Source: PXAP01 sp964421595 (GTDB taxonomy: Bacteria; Bacteroidota; Bacteroidia; Bacteroidales; PUMT01). Taken from it: a DNA stretch of 64,000 bases. Shown piece by piece: positions 9,519 through 18,481 of this stretch. The notes beneath the pieces were generated by a model. That model saw only the letters and a program-made list of their open reading frames with translations. It made no database searches and was not told the DNA's origin. The first letter of the stretch is position 1. The number at the start of each line of letters is the position of its first letter. Position numbers and translations under genes: made by a program. The DNA is taken from contig CAYQXY010000025.1 in assembly GCA_964421595.1 (NCBI GenBank), forward strand, positions 16,358 through 80,357, in the 5' to 3' direction.

Positions 9519-9755
9519 TCGTTTTTAATTTAACTACGATCATTGGTTAGCTGCCTGATCTGTGAAAAAGTTAGGGAAGGCTGACTGCTAATTATGCTGA
9601 TCACATCCATCAGCGCAGTGCAAGGCAAGACTGACAATCAACTTTAAATAATGAGCAACGGAAATGGAATGTCTTTGCAGTTTGTGCACTCAAAAATCAA
9701 GGAAATTTTTTTCCGGTAATATTTAATACTCATAGTTGAAAAATAAATTTGGATA

Positions 9756-11057
9756 ATGATCTGGAACAAGACAAGTGAGTGTATGTCCCGTCCTGAAATG
9801 AATGCATTGCAAGGAGAGCGACTGCGTGAACTGATTGAAAGAGTATATTTTAATGTACCCTATTACAGGGAAAAGATGCAACGGGCAGGGCTTGGACCCG
9901 ATGATATTCAAAGTATAGACGACCTTTACAGACTTCCTTTTACAACAAAGGATGACCTGCGGGATAATTATCCTTTCGGACTTTTTGCCCTGCCTACATC
10001 GGAAATTATTCGTCTACATGCATCATCGGGAACAACTGGCAAGCCCACAGTAGTTGGTTATACGCGGAAAGATCTTGTGACATGGTCTGAGGTAGTTGCA
10101 CGAACTCTAACCTGTGCCGGAGTGGAAAGAAAAGATTTCATGCAGATTGCTTATGGTTACGGGCTTTTTACCGGGGGACTGGGTCTGCACTACGGTGGTG
10201 AGAAAATTGGTGCCGTGGTTATACCTGTTTCAGGAGGGAACACCGCCCGGCAACTGCAGATCATGCAGGACTTTAATACTACAGTGCTTGCCTGCACTCC
10301 CTCTTATGCCCTGTATCTGGCTGAATCAATTGATGAAATGAAAATTGACCGCAGCAGCCTGAAACTCAGGGTGGGGGTTTTCGGCGCGGAACCATGGACC
10401 GAGAATATGAGACGTGAAATTGAATCAAAACTTGGAATTAAGGCTATTGACATTTACGGACTTAGTGAAATAATCGGCCCCGGTGTTGCAAGTGAATGCC
10501 AATTTCAAAAAGGTCTTCATATAAATGAGGACCATTTTATTCCGGAAATTATTGATCCGGTTACACTTATGCCTGTTGAAGAAGGGAATGAGGGTGAACT
10601 GGTTTTTACCACAATTACAAAGGAAGGCCTCCCTCTGATCCGTTATCGTACAAGAGATCTGACAAGTCTGAATTACAATGTTTGCGATTGCAGCAGGACT
10701 CTTGTCAGGATGAAAAAATGCACCGGAAGGAGTGATGATATGATGATAATTAGAGGAGTCAATATTTTTCCATCGTCAATAGAGTCTGTTCTTCTTGATA
10801 TAAGTGAAACCAAACCGCATTACCTTCTGATTATTGACAGGGTAAACAATATGGATGTTCTGCAGGTGCTTGTGGAGGTAGACCAGCACTTCTTTCTCGA
10901 CAGGATCGGGCAGCTCGAATCACTCAGGCAAAGGATCAGAAGCAGCCTGGAAAGCTCGCTCGGGATAAGTGTTGATGTCAGGCTTGTTGAGCACAAGACC
11001 ATTGAGCGTTCCGAGGGCAAGGCCAGGCGCGTTATTGACAAAAGGAAATTAACCTGA
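9756..11057 (+). CDS. paaK: Phenylacetate-CoA ligase
   Basis: The protein has 433 residues, the usual length of PaaK. The ATP/AMP-binding P-loop is SSGTTGKP (90-97). The adenylate-forming core continues with FGAEPWTENMRREIE and DIYGLSEIIGPGVASEC. The C-terminal AMP-binding domain carries GRSDDMMIIRGVNIFPS and ends near EGKARRVIDKR, which holds the usual catalytic Lys. It activates phenylacetate or a related aryl acid to its CoA thioester with ATP to AMP. In anaerobes lacking the aerobic paa pathway, this ligase next to ACT and oxidoreductase genes is thought to work on indole- or aryl-acetates. It could act here in the reverse, amino-acid-forming direction with the oxidoreductase. Confidence 0.88.
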   Translation: MIWNKTSECMSRPEMNALQGERLRELIERVYFNVPYYREKMQRAGLGPDDIQSIDDLYRLPFTTKDDLRDNYPFGLFALPTSEIIRLHASSGTTGKPTVVGYTRKDLVTWSEVVARTLTCAGVERKDFMQIAYGYGLFTGGLGLHYGGEKIGAVVIPVSGGNTARQLQIMQDFNTTVLACTPSYALYLAESIDEMKIDRSSLKLRVGVFGAEPWTENMRREIESKLGIKAIDIYGLSEIIGPGVASECQFQKGLHINEDHFIPEIIDPVTLMPVEEGNEGELVFTTITKEGLPLIRYRTRDLTSLNYNVCDCSRTLVRMKKCTGRSDDMMIIRGVNIFPSSIESVLLDISETKPHYLLIIDRVNNMDVLQVLVEVDQHFFLDRIGQLESLRQRIRSSLESSLGISVDVRLVEHKTIERSEGKARRVIDKRKLT

Positions 11058-11561
11058 CTTTTTTAATGGACTAATTACCCGGAGAGCCTGTTATGCCTTG
11101 TTATGGCTGCAGATAACTGCCGTTACGGTATGCCCGTTCAATAATTATTAGTCGGGAATTCGTTATTCTCAGCTCCTCCGGCTAGTTGGGTGTAATCATA
11201 ATACTCTTCGTGAAAATTGTATAAAACTTTCCACTTGGAATCTGCTCAACTTAAAACAGCCTAAGAGCCTGTTGTTCTATAATCTTAAATTAAATAACCG
11301 GAATTGACTCCGGCTATTTGAATGTCTGGAGTATAATTGCCACAATCACGGGTCATGGAAAAAATGATCTGTTTCTGTTTCAATTATGTTAAGCAACAGT
11401 CATGCCTTCTTTTTTAAATAAACACTCTATATTTGTCAGGATGAATCTCCCACGAACCAGGACACACAAATATAAATTAAGAAAGCCTTGCTGATCCATC
11501 CGTGGCGACCACGTGAATAGCAATTGTAACATGCTTATATTTAGATTAGTACTTGTATATT
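11058..11561 (+). other. Intergenic gap of 504 nt without a recognised element
   Basis: I see no convincing ORF, tRNA or strong terminator here. A weak CCGGA-attgac-TCCGG hairpin near 11299 has no T-run. The gap separates paaK from the aminotransferase, so the two may be separate transcripts. Confidence 0.5.
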
Positions 11562-12887
11562 ATGCGGATAAATCTAATAAAAAATACACCAATTGACCGC
11601 GAAAAGGTAACCTCACTTATATCCCAATGTACCGTTCCTTCCCTTGATATGGCAAACATACGTGACATTGTTCGTCTTGTGAACAGGATTGAAGAGGCAA
11701 CAGGAGAAAAATTCATTCGCATGGAGATGGGTGTGCCGGGACTCAGCCCTTCACGTATTGGAATTGATGCCGAAATAGAGGCCCTGAATAATGGTGTTGC
11801 TTCCAGTTACCCCATGATAGAGGGTGTGGACCTGTTAAAAAAGGAGGCAGCACGTTTCATTAAATTGTTTATGGATATCGATGTAAGCCATGAAGGTTGT
11901 ATTCCTACGGTTGGTTCACTTCAGGCCAGTATGGCTGCATTTATGACTGCAGGCAGGTCAAATGCATCCAAAGATACCGTATTACTTATCGATCCCGGCT
12001 TTCCTGTGCACAAGATGCAACTAAATGTACTGGGTATTAAATATGAATGCTTTGATGTTTATGAGTACAGGGGTGAAAAATTAAGGGCAAAACTTGAATC
12101 ATATCTGAAGGCTGGAAATATCAGTACTATTCTTTATTCCAATCCGAATAATCCCTCATGGATATGTTTTTCTGAAAACGAACTTGAAATTATTGGCGAA
12201 CTGGCTAATCAATATGATGTGGTGATTCTCGAAGATCTGGCATATTTTGGTATGGATTTCAGAAAGGATCTCTCCCGGCCTGGTTTTCCTCCTTATCAGG
12301 TATCTGTTGCAAAATATACATCCAACTTTATATTACTGCTGTCAAGTTCAAAAGCGTTTAGTTATGCCGGACAGAGGACTGGCCTGATGATCATTTCTGA
12401 TGAAATTTACAGAAAAAATTATCCTGACCTTAAGAGATATTTTTCATCTGACATGCTTGGATATGCATTGGTATATGGTGCTTTGTATTCACTTTCAGCA
12501 GGTACGAACCATTCCTCTCAGTATGGCCTTGCCGGGATGTTGAAGGCCGCGAATGACGGAGATCTCAATTTTGTTGATGAGGTCAGGGAGTATGGTAAAA
12601 AGGCAGTGATAATGAAGAAGATGTTTCTGGATTATGGTTTTACAATTGTTTATAATATGGATGAGTATAAACCTCTGGCCGATGGGTTTTATTTCACTGT
12701 AGCTTATCCCGGATTCACCGGAGGAGAACTCCTCGAAAGGCTTCTTTACTATGGCATCAGTGCAATTTCACTTGAAATAACAGGTAGTACCAGAAAGGAA
12801 GGGTTGCGTGCATGTGTTTCCCAGGTTTCGAGGGATCAGCTTCCTGTTCTTGAAAAGCGTCTTAAAAGATTTCATGCTGATCATTAA
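11562..12887 (+). CDS. PLP-dependent class I/II aminotransferase
   Basis: The protein is 441 residues from ATG 11562 (a TTG three codons earlier is less likely). It has fold-type I features: substrate-side GVPGLSPSRIG, NPNNPSW (about 194-200), the Asp that holds the PLP ring nitrogen in ILEDLAYFGMD (D225, with Y228), the Schiff-base lysine in SSSKAFSYAGQR (K264), and R272. It should swap an amino group between an amino acid and 2-oxoglutarate. Position directly before the four-subunit 2-oxoacid oxidoreductase suggests that it feeds that enzyme with 2-oxoacids made from amino acids. The actual amino acid (aromatic, branched, Asp-like) is not evident. Confidence 0.85.
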   Translation: MRINLIKNTPIDREKVTSLISQCTVPSLDMANIRDIVRLVNRIEEATGEKFIRMEMGVPGLSPSRIGIDAEIEALNNGVASSYPMIEGVDLLKKEAARFIKLFMDIDVSHEGCIPTVGSLQASMAAFMTAGRSNASKDTVLLIDPGFPVHKMQLNVLGIKYECFDVYEYRGEKLRAKLESYLKAGNISTILYSNPNNPSWICFSENELEIIGELANQYDVVILEDLAYFGMDFRKDLSRPGFPPYQVSVAKYTSNFILLLSSSKAFSYAGQRTGLMIISDEIYRKNYPDLKRYFSSDMLGYALVYGALYSLSAGTNHSSQYGLAGMLKAANDGDLNFVDEVREYGKKAVIMKKMFLDYGFTIVYNMDEYKPLADGFYFTVAYPGFTGGELLERLLYYGISAISLEITGSTRKEGLRACVSQVSRDQLPVLEKRLKRFHADH

Positions 12888-13056
12888 TAAACTAATTGTT
12901 GCAGGAGCAACAGGTTTTGTAAGGAATGCAAAGGGATCGGACAGATAGCGAATGAGGCAATTTTTTGAACTGATAATAATCATTATTGGCTTTCATTCGT
13001 TTGTTTATTTTTGGAATAATGTATATCATTTGTAACGGTTGTTAAATAAGATAAAT

Positions 13057-13296
13057 ATGGCTAAAATTAAAGGGGCAATTGTAGTTGACAAGGAGAGGTG
13101 TAAAGGTTGCGAGATATGTTTAGCTGCCTGCCCTACAGAAGTTATTTCGATTGCCAGAGAAGTTAACAGCAAAGGATATCAGTTCGCCTATATGGAGAAT
13201 CCCGACAGCTGCATCGGATGTTCAAATTGTGCCCTGGTCTGTCCCGACGGGGTCATTACGGTTTATAAAATGAAACGACCTGTTATTTCAACGTGA
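13057..13296 (+). CDS. korD: 2-oxoacid:ferredoxin oxidoreductase, ferredoxin (delta) subunit
   Basis: The protein is 79 residues from ATG 13057; an upstream TTG at 13039 is unlikely as start. Two complete CxxCxxC...C sets are seen: C15, C18, C21, C25 and C52, C55, C58, C62. It therefore carries two [4Fe-4S] clusters. It is the electron-accepting subunit of a four-part oxidoreductase, passing electrons from the beta-subunit to free ferredoxin. The alpha, beta and gamma genes follow on the same strand, giving the order delta-alpha-beta-gamma that is common for Kor/Vor enzymes of Bacteroidota and archaea. Confidence 0.88.
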   Translation: MAKIKGAIVVDKERCKGCEICLAACPTEVISIAREVNSKGYQFAYMENPDSCIGCSNCALVCPDGVITVYKMKRPVIST

Positions 13297-13373
13297 GAAG
13301 GGTATTTATTGATTTAGTGAGGATGATTTCAGGTTAATAACAGATGTCAGGAGTTTAAATTAAAAAATTTCTA

Positions 13374-14453
13374 ATGAAGGAATTAAAACTGATGAAGGGT
13401 AACGAAGCAATTGCTGAGGCTGCCATACGTGCAGGTGCTGATGCTTACTTCGGATATCCCATTACTCCCCAGTCAGAGGTGCTGGAATATCTTATGGCAG
13501 AAAAACCTCATGAGAGAACGGGTATGATAGTTTTACAGGCTGAAAGTGAAATTGCCGCAATTAATATGGTTTATGGTGGTGCAGGATGCGGAAAGAAAGT
13601 TTTTACATCATCATCAAGTCCGGGAATCAGTCTTAAACAGGAAGGTATTACTTACATTGCCGGTGCCGAACTTCCCTGCCTGATAGTAAATGTAGTAAGA
13701 GGAGGACCAGGACTGGGCACAATACAACCTGCTCAGTCTGACTACTTTCAGTCAGTCAAGGGTGGTGGTCACGGCGATTACAGGCTAATAGTACTTGCAC
13801 CATCATCTGTTCAGGAAATGGCCGATTTTGTTGGACTGGGTTTTGATCTGGCCTTTAAATACCGGAATCCCGCCATGATCCTTACTGACGGAGCACTTGG
13901 TCAGATGATGGAGAAAGTATGGCTGGAGGAGCAACAACCAAGAATGACTGAATTCCCTGAATGGGCAACCACAGGTAAAACTAAGAAGAGGGACAGAAAC
14001 ATAATTACTTCGCTGGAACTTGATTCGGGAAAGCAGGAGAAGTTCAATATAAAATTACAGGCCAAATACAGAGAAATAGAAGAGAAAGAAGTCAGGTACG
14101 AGATGATAAATTGCGATGATGCAGAGTATCTCTTCGTGGCTTATGGAACAAGCGCCCGTATTTGTCAGAAGTCTGTTCAGCTTGCCAGGGCCAAAGGCAT
14201 AAAAGTCGGACTGATAAGGCCAATTACATTGTTCCCTTTCCCGAAAGTGCTTCTAAATGAGATGGCTGACCAGGTAAAGGGTATTTTGTCTGTTGAAATG
14301 AGCGCAGGACAAATGGTTGAAGATGTACTGCTCGCAGTCAACGGTAAGGTAAGGGTGGAACATTATGGCCGGATGGGAGGTATAATTCCAACCCCTGACG
14401 AAATTGTGCTGGCTTTGGAAAATAAATTTTTAGGAGGAACTAATAATGGATGA
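13374..14453 (+). CDS. korA: 2-oxoacid:ferredoxin oxidoreductase, alpha subunit
   Basis: The protein is 359 residues. It starts KLMKGNEAIAEAAIRAGADA and contains GYPITPQSEVLEYL, the segment that contacts the substrate and thiamine diphosphate in this family. It also has SSSPGISLKQEG and, near the end, VRVEHYGRMGGIIPTPDEI. It corresponds to domains I and II of pyruvate:ferredoxin oxidoreductase, as in KorA or VorB. With the other subunits it converts a 2-oxoacid and CoA into acyl-CoA, CO2 and reduced ferredoxin. Its last 8 bases overlap the beta gene, so the two are translationally coupled. Kor and Vor types are hard to separate by eye. Confidence 0.87.
   Translation: MKELKLMKGNEAIAEAAIRAGADAYFGYPITPQSEVLEYLMAEKPHERTGMIVLQAESEIAAINMVYGGAGCGKKVFTSSSSPGISLKQEGITYIAGAELPCLIVNVVRGGPGLGTIQPAQSDYFQSVKGGGHGDYRLIVLAPSSVQEMADFVGLGFDLAFKYRNPAMILTDGALGQMMEKVWLEEQQPRMTEFPEWATTGKTKKRDRNIITSLELDSGKQEKFNIKLQAKYREIEEKEVRYEMINCDDAEYLFVAYGTSARICQKSVQLARAKGIKVGLIRPITLFPFPKVLLNEMADQVKGILSVEMSAGQMVEDVLLAVNGKVRVEHYGRMGGIIPTPDEIVLALENKFLGGTNNG
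14432..14437 (+). promoter_or_regulatory. Strong Shine-Dalgarno before korB
   Basis: AGGAGG lies 8 nt before the korB ATG at 14446, inside the end of korA. Most genes in this window lack such a site, which is normal for Bacteroidota. It probably balances translation of the overlapping beta-subunit against alpha. Confidence 0.6.
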
Positions 14454-15240
14454 AAATCTGCGAACCGAAGATATTATCAGGGAAGAAAACCTTGTATATA
14501 GGAAATCATCTGTCCTTACAGATAACGTCATGCATTATTGTCCGGGTTGTGGTCACGGAACTGCACACAGACTGATTGCTGAAGTTATTGAAGAAATGGA
14601 TATTCAGTCAGAAACTATTGGCATAACGCCTGTAGGCTGTTCGGTACTTATGTATAATTATATTGATATCGACATGCAGGGCGCCGCTCACGGACGTGCA
14701 CCGGCACTGGCTACAGCCGTAAAAAGACTTATGCCTGAGAAATTTGTCTTTACTTATCAGGGTGATGGCGATCTTGCGGCGATTGGAACCGCCGAAACAA
14801 TTCATGCAGCAAACCGTGGTGAGAATATAACGATCTTTTTTGTAAACAATGGAATATATGGTATGACCGGGGGACAAATGGCGCCTACCACCCTTATCAA
14901 TATGAGATCATCTACATCACCATATGGAAGGGATGCTCAAAATATGGGTAATCCCCTGAAAATGACCGAACTGGTCGCTCATTTGCCGGGAACATACTTT
15001 ATTACAAGACAATCTGTGCATACTCCGGGTAACGTTAGAAAAGCAAAGAAGGCAATCCGCATGGCCTTTGAGAATCAAAAACTTAACAAGGGACTTTCTC
15101 TGGTTGAAATTGTTTCAAATTGCAATTCGGGATGGAAAATGACTCCTGTACAATCCAATAAATGGATGGTAGAAAATATGTTTCCATTTTATCCTCTGGG
15201 GGATATTAAAGTTGATGGAAAATTGCTTCACAAAGATTAA
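14446..15240 (+). CDS. korB: 2-oxoacid:ferredoxin oxidoreductase, beta subunit (thiamine diphosphate-binding)
   Basis: The protein is 264 residues. The thiamine diphosphate/Mg motif is GDGDLAAIG (106-114) followed by NN (134-135) and IYGMTGGQMAPTT. Four cysteines expected to hold the inner [4Fe-4S] cluster are seen: C32 and C35 (CPGCGHG), C65 (PVGCS) and C226 (SNCNSGW). This subunit carries the active-site cofactor and passes electrons to the delta subunit. It overlaps the alpha gene by 8 nt and precedes gamma by 11 nt, so the three form one transcription unit. Confidence 0.9.
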   Translation: MDENLRTEDIIREENLVYRKSSVLTDNVMHYCPGCGHGTAHRLIAEVIEEMDIQSETIGITPVGCSVLMYNYIDIDMQGAAHGRAPALATAVKRLMPEKFVFTYQGDGDLAAIGTAETIHAANRGENITIFFVNNGIYGMTGGQMAPTTLINMRSSTSPYGRDAQNMGNPLKMTELVAHLPGTYFITRQSVHTPGNVRKAKKAIRMAFENQKLNKGLSLVEIVSNCNSGWKMTPVQSNKWMVENMFPFYPLGDIKVDGKLLHKD

Positions 15241-15251
15241 AAATAAATCAA

Positions 15252-15803
15252 ATGACTGAAGAAATTATCATTGCAGGTTTTGGCGGACAAGGGGTTTTAT
15301 CTATGGGTAAAATTCTTGCCTATTCAGGAATGATGCAGGATCAGGAAGTAAGCTGGATGCCCTCATATGGACCTGAAATGAGGGGAGGTACGGCTAATGT
15401 CATAGTTATCCTCAGCAATGAAAGAATAAGCTCACCTGTAATTAATAGTTTTGATACTGCTATAATTTTGAACCAGCAGTCGATGGACAAATTTGAAAAT
15501 TCTGTAAAACCTGGCGGTGTTCTTGTTTATGACAGTAATGGCATTACGCGTCATCCTGAGAGGGATGATATAACCATTTACAGGGTTGATGCTACCGAAG
15601 AGGCTGCCAGAATGGAATCTGCAATAATATTTAATATGATAGTTCTCGGCGGATATTTAAAGATAAAACCGCTTGTTAAACTTGAAAATGTAATTCGCGG
15701 ACTCAAAAATTCACTTCCTGAGAGGCATCATGCACTTATTCCTTTGAATGAGAAAGCAATATTAAGAGGGATGGAAATAGTCCGGCAGGTAGAGCATGCT
15801 TAA
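15252..15803 (+). CDS. korC: 2-oxoacid:ferredoxin oxidoreductase, gamma subunit
   Basis: The protein is 183 residues, the normal size. It begins EEIIIAGFGGQGVLSMGKIL, the glycine-rich opening of the gamma domain that binds CoA in this family. It goes on with SWMPSYGPEMRGGTANV, typical of KorC/VorA. It completes the delta-alpha-beta-gamma set. No further gene follows on this strand, so it is the last gene of the island. Confidence 0.9.
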   Translation: MTEEIIIAGFGGQGVLSMGKILAYSGMMQDQEVSWMPSYGPEMRGGTANVIVILSNERISSPVINSFDTAIILNQQSMDKFENSVKPGGVLVYDSNGITRHPERDDITIYRVDATEEAARMESAIIFNMIVLGGYLKIKPLVKLENVIRGLKNSLPERHHALIPLNEKAILRGMEIVRQVEHA

Positions 15804-15841
15804 ATCAGAATAACTTCTTTCGGCAAATAAATATTTCAGGA

Positions 15842-16023
15842 ACCAATCCGCTGATTAACTGTATTAATTTACTGTCTGGTTGATCTGTTGACGCAAACTG
15901 GATTTATGATTGCAGAATAACTTTTTTAAGCAATGACATGTTCGGGGGAACCGATCAATTGATTGCCTGTATTAATGTACTACTGTCCGCCTGACCTGTT
16001 GGCACAGCTTAGACTTATGATTG
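15842..16023 (+). repeat. Two imperfect direct repeats of about 72 nt
   Basis: 15842-15913 and 15950-16023 share the same order of words: ACCnATCnnnTGATT, CTGTATTAAT, TACTGTC, TGACCTGTTG-like, and TTATGATTGC. They lie in the convergent gap between korC and nadD. There is no coding frame. A local duplication is the simplest reading. Confidence 0.5.
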
Positions 16024-16050
16024 CCTGTCAGGATTTGTAAGAAAAGCCTG

Positions 16051-16752
16051 TTATTTATAAAGCCTGTTTTTTACAAGATAATCATATGCCCGTGCAGGCA
16101 TGAATGCCTGCATATCCTTACTTTCCTTTATTGCATTGCGAATAAAAGATGACGAGATCTCAATTACAGGTGCGTCAACAAATTTTGCATTTTCGAATAT
16201 GCCGGAATCATCTAAGACCTGCAGGTAATTTTTAGAGTTTGGAGGACTGATTGCAGAATCAGACCTGCTGTTTTCAGATTCATTAAACTTTGATAATTTA
16301 TCCTGGCAGGATTTTTTATTACCAGAAACCCTCTTCTCCAGTCCGGAAATTAGTCGGGGATAAATCAGAAATTTATATTCTTTAAGCAGAATCTCAGAAC
16401 CTTTCCAGTGGCTTATACTATCAATATTATCAGTTCCGATTATAAGATGAAAATCCCTGTCCGCATAAAGGGTATTGAGTTTCATCATAGTATCCAGGGT
16501 ATATGACGGAACCGGCATTCCAAATTCTATATCAGAAACCTTAAATGATGGGTAATTTTCAAGAGCCAGTCTGACCATGTTCAGCCTTGCTGCAGGTGTT
16601 GCCAGCTGCTCTTTGCTTTTATGGGGGTTCTGGGGACTGACAATGAACCATATTTCTTCCATGCCGGCAAACTCCTTCATGTATCCGGCTATGGCAACAT
16701 GTCCGATATGTATGGGATTGAATGATCCAAAAAGTAAACCTGTATGTACCAT
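16051..16752 (-). CDS. nadD: Nicotinate-nucleotide adenylyltransferase with an insertion
   Basis: The protein is 233 residues, against about 190-200 in most relatives. The nucleotidyl-transferase signature GSFNPIHIGH (9-18) and the C-terminal ISSSFIR (199-204) are present. NadD joins ATP and nicotinate mononucleotide to make deamido-NAD. Residues about 137-184 are a polar Ser/Asn/Lys-rich stretch (NKKSCQDKLSKFNESENSRS) that the core fold does not need, placed just before the last strand (KFVDAPVIE). It follows gmk by 13 nt on the minus strand, in the yicC-gmk-nadD order known from Bacteroidota. Confidence 0.9.
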   Translation of the reverse strand: MVHTGLLFGSFNPIHIGHVAIAGYMKEFAGMEEIWFIVSPQNPHKSKEQLATPAARLNMVRLALENYPSFKVSDIEFGMPVPSYTLDTMMKLNTLYADRDFHLIIGTDNIDSISHWKGSEILLKEYKFLIYPRLISGLEKRVSGNKKSCQDKLSKFNESENSRSDSAISPPNSKNYLQVLDDSGIFENAKFVDAPVIEISSSFIRNAIKESKDMQAFMPARAYDYLVKNRLYK

Positions 16753-16765
16753 CCTGTAATTGATA

Positions 16766-17335
16766 TTACGGAACCTTAAGAAAATTTTTTACTATTGAAT
16801 GAGCCAGTTTTTTGGCTGATTCAAGATCGTCATTGATCAGTACAAAATCAAATCCATCTGCAAACTTCATTTCGTCATCAGCCTTTGCAATTCTTAATTG
16901 AAGACTTTCCATGCTCTCGGTAGATCGCCCTAAAAGTCTGCGCTTAAGCTCTTCAAGGGATGGTGGCATGACAAATATTGAAAGGGCATTTGACCCGTAT
17001 TGCTTTTTGATTTTCATGCCACCAATTACATCCACATCAAATATAACATTCATTCCCTTTCCCCATAACCTGTCAATCTCTGTTTTGAGTGTTCCGTAAA
17101 GGTGGTTTTTATAAACTTCTTCCCATTCAACGAACTCATCATTCTTAATTTTGTCTCTGAACTCACTCTCTGAAATGAAATAATAATCTTTACCTTCAGT
17201 TTCATATGGTCTTTTTTCCCTGCTGCAGGCTGAGACTGAGAATGCAAGATTCAAATTTTGCTCAAGGAGATATCTTACAAGAGTTGTTTTGCCCGAACCC
17301 GAAGGAGCTGAAAAGATTATCAGTTTTCCTTTCAT
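16766..17335 (-). CDS. gmk: Guanylate kinase
   Basis: The protein is 189 residues, usual length. The P-loop is SAPSGSGKTT (9-18). The GMP-binding segment follows with SACSREKRPYETEGKDYYF and EFVEWEEVYKNHLYGT, and the lid with RRLLGRSTES. It phosphorylates GMP to GDP with ATP. The start ATG overlaps the stop of yicC by one base, so translation is probably coupled. Confidence 0.95.
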   Translation of the reverse strand: MKGKLIIFSAPSGSGKTTLVRYLLEQNLNLAFSVSACSREKRPYETEGKDYYFISESEFRDKIKNDEFVEWEEVYKNHLYGTLKTEIDRLWGKGMNVIFDVDVIGGMKIKKQYGSNALSIFVMPPSLEELKRRLLGRSTESMESLQLRIAKADDEMKFADGFDFVLINDDLESAKKLAHSIVKNFLKVP

Positions 17336-18216
17336 TATAAGAGGTTTAGGCTTTGTTCTTTAATCTTTTCAAGTTCGTCTTTCATCTGGACAACTATCTT
17401 CTGAATGTTGAAATCATTTGCTTTGGAGCCAATTGTATTTATTTCCCTGCCCATTTCCTGGGATATGAAGCCAAGTTTTTTGCCACCGGGTTCCTCCGAT
17501 TTCAGGGTCTCTCTGAAGTATTCAATGTGATTCTTCAGCCTTACTTTCTCTTCAGTAATATCAAGTTTCTCAAGGTAAAAAATAATCTCCTGTTCAAAGC
17601 GATTCCTGTCAACAGAATTGTTGCTAAAAAACTCATTAAGGTTCTGCTGTAATCTATTGCGTATAATTTCTATCCTGGAGGTTTCAAACTGATCTACATC
17701 TGAAAGTAATTGCTCAATCGTGTTAATCCTGTTTACCAGATCGGCATGCATGGCATCACCCTCCTGTATTCTGAATTTGTTGATTTGTTCAAGTGCCGTT
17801 AAGAAACTGCTAAAAACAAGGGTCCATTCATTTTCATCGGCTTCTGTTTTTTCGTTGGTAATGGTATCGGGCAAACGCATTGCCATTTTTAACATTTCCA
17901 GCGGATCATATTCCTTCATTCCAAGTTCCCTTCCTGTTTCCTGGAGCTGTTTTGCATATTTTGTCACTACAGGGGTATTTATCCTTGACATGAAACCCGC
18001 ACTAGTCTGGTCAAAATGAATGGTAAGGTCAACTTTCCCCCTGTTCAGATGAAGGGCTATCTCATTCCTCAGAATAGTTTCCTTGTCCCTGTAGATTGAT
18101 GGTATCTTCAGGTTAATATCCAGTTGTCTGCTGTTAAGTGATCTTAATTCAATCGTAATCTTTTTATCTGCAAGGTCACATTCTGACTTGCCAAATCCTG
18201 TCATTGATCTTATCAT
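17335..18216 (-). CDS. YicC family endoribonuclease-like protein
   Basis: The protein is 293 residues. It opens with the hallmark MIRSMTGFGKSE and ends with EMGREINTIGSKANDF and the Lys/Glu-rich LEKIKEQSLNLL, both typical of the YicC/YloC family. Members have been described as ribonucleases acting on RNA (E. coli YicC on the small RNA RyhB). The role in Bacteroidota is not known. It is the first gene of the yicC-gmk-nadD unit. Confidence 0.9.
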   Translation of the reverse strand: MIRSMTGFGKSECDLADKKITIELRSLNSRQLDINLKIPSIYRDKETILRNEIALHLNRGKVDLTIHFDQTSAGFMSRINTPVVTKYAKQLQETGRELGMKEYDPLEMLKMAMRLPDTITNEKTEADENEWTLVFSSFLTALEQINKFRIQEGDAMHADLVNRINTIEQLLSDVDQFETSRIEIIRNRLQQNLNEFFSNNSVDRNRFEQEIIFYLEKLDITEEKVRLKNHIEYFRETLKSEEPGGKKLGFISQEMGREINTIGSKANDFNIQKIVVQMKDELEKIKEQSLNLL

Positions 18217-18481
18217 AATTCTTGCTGAAATTACTGTTATGAGTATTCTTTAAATATTCTGACTAAAGCATTGAACATTTACTAAAACATGGTCACCATT
18301 AAATAATCCTCTAAAGTATTGATTTTTTCCAATAGAGATGATATAATATTAAAGTAATCTCCGAATAGAGGGGTACACAATCACTTATGAATAATGTAAC
18401 TTACCCATCACCTGATACCCATTAATAAGGTGTGCCACAAATATATAGAATAAATTCTTCTGACAGAAAAGATTACGCAGT

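Noticed and set aside
11058..11561. Search for a tRNA or riboswitch in the gap after paaK
   Set aside because: No cloverleaf, TTCGA-type arm or conserved riboswitch core was found by eye.
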